Assembly (NCBI GenBank): GCA_001579985.1
Contig: LRSR01001756.1
Coordinates: 1 to 25,876 of the forward strand
Length of the DNA: 25,876 bases
Reading direction: 5' to 3'
Origin: Hypsibius dujardini
Taxonomy: Eukaryota > Tardigrada > Eutardigrada > Parachela > Hypsibiidae
The position numbers and the translations under genes were made by a program. Shown here piece after piece: positions 23,255-25,876 of this stretch. The first letter of the stretch is position 1. Each line of letters begins with the position of its first letter. A model generated the notes under the pieces. The model did not search any database, was not told the DNA's origin, and saw only the letters and a list, made by a program, of their open reading frames with translations.

Positions 23255-23738
23255 CTCTCCTTCCAACAACACGGGGTTTATGTTATTCCCCATGTCGATA
23301 GTTTTGAGTTTAGCCTGGTCAAGTTGAAGTTCACGCAGTACAGGGGAACTTGCCATGGCCGGAGCTGGACTGCGGACTGCTTCGATGGAATTCGCTCGAT
23401 CGACCCGGCGGCCTCCTTTGTCCGGCTAAAGTTTGGGGAAGGTAAATATTTGGTTCGGGTTTTTGTGCCGCAACGACGATCGGCATACGGCATAAACCTC
23501 AAGATGCAGTTTCATAAATCAAGTGTTGCGCCGCGTCAGGAATCAACAGTATCAGGGAGGTTGTTTTGCGGCCTCCTTCAAGGAGGTTGTCCAAGGCCCC
23601 TTTCGCGGCAGCTCATGCGCGCTGCAAGATCGTGCGGAAAAAGTGATCGCCAAACAAACTTGCAGATGGCACGCACACTTCGTTATTGATAAAGTCCTTG
23701 GGGGGGGAGGGGAAGGGTTTAGGGATGGAAAACGTTGA
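23255..23738 (+). CDS. Possible uncharacterised spliced gene (partial model)
   Basis: After a strong acceptor (GATTTTTACAG, ending at 23254) a frame runs to a GTAAAT donor at 23442 and reads, in part, HGVYVIPHVDSFEFSLVKLK and GTCHGRSWTADCFDG, which has coding character. A second frame from 23524 to 23738 includes YQGGCFAASFKEVV, SSCALQDRAEK and KQTCRWHAHFVIDK. Joining 23441 to 23524 is in phase, but the acceptor (AAATCAAG) is weak. Reading straight on in the first frame also stays open to 23689. A tiny first exon (ATG near 23183, donor GTAACA) is conceivable. No signal peptide is seen. I recognise no family. It may be a gene, an unfinished model or a decayed copy. Confidence 0.3.
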
Positions 23739-23814
23739 TCGTTGACGTAACTTCTCAGAACTTGACTTTCTGATCTGATGTAAGATCAGATTGACTGTCT
23801 GATGTAAATATCGG

Positions 23815-24256
23815 TACAGCTGTGGCACGATTTCTTGACGAAGAACAAGGGCCGTTAAGTGGAACGCACGCTTTACGAAATAAGCTACTTTAATCGGAAC
23901 AGACAGACCGGGAAAAATTATAGATTTTCTCTTAAATTTGAACAACGAAAATATAGAACTTTTCTAAAACAGGGAAAGTACAATTTTATGTAAAATTGGG
24001 ACAGGGGTGGGAGGCTTTGAAGATGGCATTTTGGTTATCAATCGATGAATCAATCTTTACAATGGCTGAGAATTTTTGCGTTCGTTTGAAGAAATAAGCA
24101 AGACATCAATCAACTGAGACCACACACAGTAAAGAGAGTTTATTTGCAGTTGATTGGTTTTTTGGGCCGTGCAGTTTGTCCGTTCCTATTCACGGTGTAT
24201 GTCGCGTTCCACTTAACGGCCCTTGTTCTTCGTCAAGAAATCGTGCCACAGCTGTA
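23815..24256. mobile_element. Inverted-repeat element with 53-bp perfect arms
   Basis: Bases 23815-23867 and 24204-24256 are exact reverse complements over 53 bp (inner block CGAAGAACAAGGGCCGTTAA). The 336 bp between them have no gene. The arms give matching open frames on opposite strands, which is an artefact of the inversion. Confidence 0.8.
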
Positions 24257-25013
24257 TCAAACACCTCCTCAGACATCATCAAGTATCCATTTTCAGGCAT
24301 GTGTCATGACATTCCGATCTAAACTTTGAGGATCGGATTTACTACTTGGTAAAGGGGTTTCGACCCGCGATGTTAAGTTCAAGCCCGCACCAACGCAAGC
24401 CCACCGGAAAGGTGTGAGATAACTTTGGAGGATGACCCAAAGAAGGCCAAATGGACGATCACAGGAACAGTTTAATCGGTCAATTTGAACCGACAACTGA
24501 CCGAATTAAGCACTTTAGCTCGACGGCTGTGTACAACAGCAGTGCAACGAGCGAGTGTAATAGCTTAACTCGGTTAGCGCAAGGGTTTTGCCTTGGTACA
24601 AAAATCGGGGTTCTGTTTACACCAAATCAAGTCAATCAACTCACTTCGTTTAAACGTTGTTAAATGCAATTTTACAGTATTAAAATTTTATTTTATATTA
24701 AAATTTATTTTTTTGGAGTGGTTAAATCCTTTCCCATTTTTTCTGGTAAAACTCAGTTTTTCTTCGCTTCCATTAATTACAGATTAATTTTGCCATGTCT
24801 TCCGCCGATGAAAGCGTCGCTCCTTTGCAGCACGGACGAAAACAGACAAAAACCAAAGATTGCCGAAACAGCAACGACATTTAAACGGGCTCCTATTTTT
24901 TAAAACTAATAAAAAACCGCCGAAATTGATTAATAGTGTTTTGGTTTTTCCTACTGGACCCCTTAATCTTAATATTAATTGTAAACTTTGCAATAAACCC
25001 AAAATCACTTCGG
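24257..25013. other. Non-coding region, no gene seen
   Basis: AT-rich DNA between two inverted-repeat groups. Open frames are short and lack codon character, splice support or family features. Confidence 0.5.
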
Positions 25014-25297
25014 TACCGTATTCCCCCGATCTCAAGGGATACTTTTTTGCCCTACCAGTTAATTTGATCCACCCCGGATCTCATCTGTTCATCACCGTTT
25101 GCTTTTGTTTACCTATAATCAATCAATCAACTGATTTAAAGTATCCGTCAAGAAATCCCGCCTAATCAATCAATCAATCGCTGTTAAGTTGTGCTTAAAT
25201 TTTAACCAATCACGACACAATGAATTCGATTGAACAGTCAACCGATGACTGGAGGGGGTGGGGCTTAACTGTCCCTTGAGATCGGGGGAATTCGGTA
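25014..25297. mobile_element. Inverted-repeat element with CCTTGAGATCGGG termini, copy 1
   Basis: Arms of 26 bp (25014-25039 and 25272-25297) are reverse complements with one mismatch. They contain TCCCTTGAGATCGGGGGAAT, and the spacer is 232 bp. No open frame suggests a transposase. Confidence 0.65.
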
Positions 25298-25325
25298 TGT
25301 GATTACGTACAGTGTAAAATAATAT

Positions 25326-25603
25326 ACTGTACGCTCCCGATCTCAAGGCTCGATTATGCCCCACCCCCGTTGATTCACATCAAGCTTCAGCGGATCGTTC
25401 AATTCCGTTCACTTGTTCGTGATTGGCCCGTTGGTTTTTTGCCTGACAGGCTACGTTACCTTGCTTGATTGAAATGATCATTTCGGTTTAAAAATTGTCA
25501 AGTCAATAAAGTTGAAGTGAATCTGAATGAACAACCAAGCGAGCGACGGAACGTGTTTTCGGGCCGGACCTAAAATCGACCCTTGAGATCGGGAGCGTAC
25601 AGT
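25326..25603. mobile_element. Inverted-repeat element with CCTTGAGATCGGG termini, copy 2
   Basis: Perfect 23-bp arms at 25326-25348 and 25581-25603 (core CTTGAGATCGGGAGCGTAC). Its left arm also pairs with the right end of copy 1, including GGGGGTGGGGC (25253) against GCCCCACCCCC (25358). The four termini may therefore be nested or one rearranged family. Confidence 0.65.
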
Positions 25604-25721
25604 ACTGTACGGATGCTCTATACCGTTTGCAAGAACGCTCTTACACTAAGGGTATTCAAAGTTCGATTATTTGCAGCGATTATCTCGCTAATTCAAACTC
25701 GCTAATCTCCCTGGTTTTGAA

Positions 25722-25765
25722 GATAAGCGAGAAAAGCAGCCAAGGAGCTGCTTTTCTCGGTTATC
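25722..25765. repeat. Short perfect-like hairpin
   Basis: GATAAGCGAGAAAAGCAGC pairs with GCTGCTTTTCTCGGTTATC (one mismatch) around a 6-nt loop. It is embedded among CGCTAAT and GATTATC repeats at 25670-25780. It is short for a pre-miRNA and looks more like the end of another foldback element running towards the window edge. Confidence 0.6.
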
Positions 25766-25876
25766 TGCTCGCTAATTGTGGGCATCTGTCTTGTGAGTGG
25801 TCCATGTCAGTTGAGATTAGCGAAGGAGACACAGCCTCAGGTAAGCCAGGGGGCGTGTCCTCGTATCACCGTTGCA

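Noticed and set aside
23613-24329. Two similar short proteins (FHLTALVLRQEIVPQL) on opposite strands
   Set aside because: They are the two arms of one perfect inverted repeat read in opposite directions, not duplicated genes.

Overview
This window is a piece of an invertebrate nuclear genome. Its protein-coding genes are split by short spliceosomal introns (about 60 to 430 bp) with GT-AG ends. It carries a eukaryotic tRNA-Arg, and its recognisable genes are animal or eukaryotic families: NSUN4, ABCE1, Maelstrom and a Ly6/QVR-like GPI protein. I cannot name the species. Abundant di-, tetra- and minisatellites, short palindromic foldback elements and a Maelstrom gene fit a small-intron ecdysozoan or other protostome, but that is inference.

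Layout. Positions 1-4980 are gene-poor and dominated by simple repeats: CAGA, GA, CA/GT, CT, a 9-bp, a 7-bp and a CTGT array. Positions 4987-7857 hold a probable two-exon gene that joins a long low-complexity N-terminus to a divergent NADH-cytochrome b5 reductase-like domain. A tRNA-Arg(ACG) lies at 8248-8320. On the minus strand, 10295-8877, five exons can be joined into an unrecognised single-pass membrane protein with amphipathic tandem repeats. It faces NSUN4 (10789-12856, five exons), with about 490 bp of shared upstream DNA between them. A 15-bp minisatellite follows. Then come ABCE1 (13938-16860, nine exons), Maelstrom (17721-20123, seven exons) and a Ly6/QVR-like gene (20684-21632, three exons) on the plus strand. 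A secreted Tyr/Gly/Ser-rich protein lies at 22887-22447 on the minus strand. Positions 23000 to the end hold one unresolved candidate gene and a cluster of inverted-repeat elements.

The genes are not an operon and do not form one pathway. ABCE1 recycles ribosomes, NSUN4 methylates mitochondrial rRNA, and Maelstrom acts in piRNA-guided transposon silencing. The Ly6-like, Tyr-rich and membrane-repeat proteins enter the secretory route. Repeated themes are foldback DNA elements inside introns (including an intron of Maelstrom itself), satellites beside or inside genes, and coding repeats. The most novel item is the reconstructed minus-strand membrane protein. All exon joins were made by eye from splice signals, reading phase and remembered family similarity; no transcript data or searches were available.
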